Assembly: GCA_007132315.1 (NCBI GenBank)
Contig: SLOW01000165.1
Span: 1 to 6,442 of the forward strand
Source of the DNA: Opitutales bacterium
Lineage (GTDB): Bacteria > Verrucomicrobiota > Verrucomicrobiia > Opitutales > T3Sed10-336
Direction: 5' to 3'
Length of the DNA: 6,442 bases
Shown: in pieces, positions 6,432 through 6,442 of the stretch
How the letters are laid out: each line of letters begins with the position of its first letter
Position numbering within the stretch: the first letter of the stretch is position 1
The notes under the pieces: model-generated
Database searches by the model: none
What the model was told of the DNA's origin: nothing
The model's input: the letters and a program-made list of their open reading frames with translations, nothing else
Made by a program: the position numbers and the translations under genes

Positions 6432-6442
6432 ATCCTCCTATG

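Larger units (their letters stand above)
6148..6442. other. Lower-GC terminal region without a convincing gene
   Basis: These 295 bp follow the formylglycine enzyme. GC is about 45% by hand count, clearly below the genes in this window. Short open frames exist on the minus strand, but they start at GTG, lack a ribosome site and resemble nothing known to me. The region contains a palindrome, a bulged hairpin and an edge promoter candidate, each listed separately. Confidence 0.6.

Noticed and set aside
6434..6439. Strong Shine-Dalgarno (AGGAGG) on the minus strand at the right edge
   Set aside because: The nearest minus-strand ATG (6414) is about 19 nt away and its frame stops after seven codons.

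Overview
The window looks like an ordinary chromosomal stretch of a GC-rich Gram-negative-type bacterium. Two proteins carry export signals, one lipid gene makes phosphatidylethanolamine, and there is a bona fide formylglycine-generating enzyme (sulfatase activator). The helicase and the exported sulfatase activator resemble what I remember from Verrucomicrobiota (Opitutae and relatives), which often degrade sulfated polysaccharides. That assignment is from memory and has not been checked by a search.

Layout from left to right. (1) psd, a Clostridium/Chlamydia-type phosphatidylserine decarboxylase, lies on the minus strand (34-966). (2) A 187-bp divergent intergenic region follows, with a candidate promoter and two hairpins. 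One hairpin is followed by a T-rich tract and ends just before the next start codon. (3) A 10-TM EamA/DMT-family transporter lies on the plus strand (1154-2059). (4) A 220-bp gap contains a short degenerate GGATT-rich repeat and a GC hairpin. (5) A complete SF1A UvrD/Rep-type helicase (2280-4280) is followed 10 nt later by a small exported protein of unknown function (4291-4806), probably translationally coupled. (6) A 258-bp gap follows. Its first 59 codons stay open in frame with the unknown protein after that protein's stop codon. (7) An exported formylglycine-generating enzyme (5065-6147) has the catalytic Cys-x4-Cys pair. (8) The last 295 bp hold no convincing gene. GC there falls to about 45% (hand count), with a palindrome, a bulged hairpin with A/T tracts, and a candidate outward promoter at the very edge.

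The genes do not form one obvious pathway. psd serves membrane lipid synthesis, the transporter moves an unknown small metabolite, the helicase serves DNA repair or replication, and the formylglycine enzyme matures sulfatases encoded elsewhere. The only tight pairing is the helicase with the unknown exported protein. I find no mobile element, CRISPR array, tRNA, rRNA or convincing new defence or metabolic system here. The observations worth following are the unknown exported protein and its possible C-terminal extension, the exported formylglycine enzyme, the transporter leader hairpin, and the changed pyruvoyl motif in psd.
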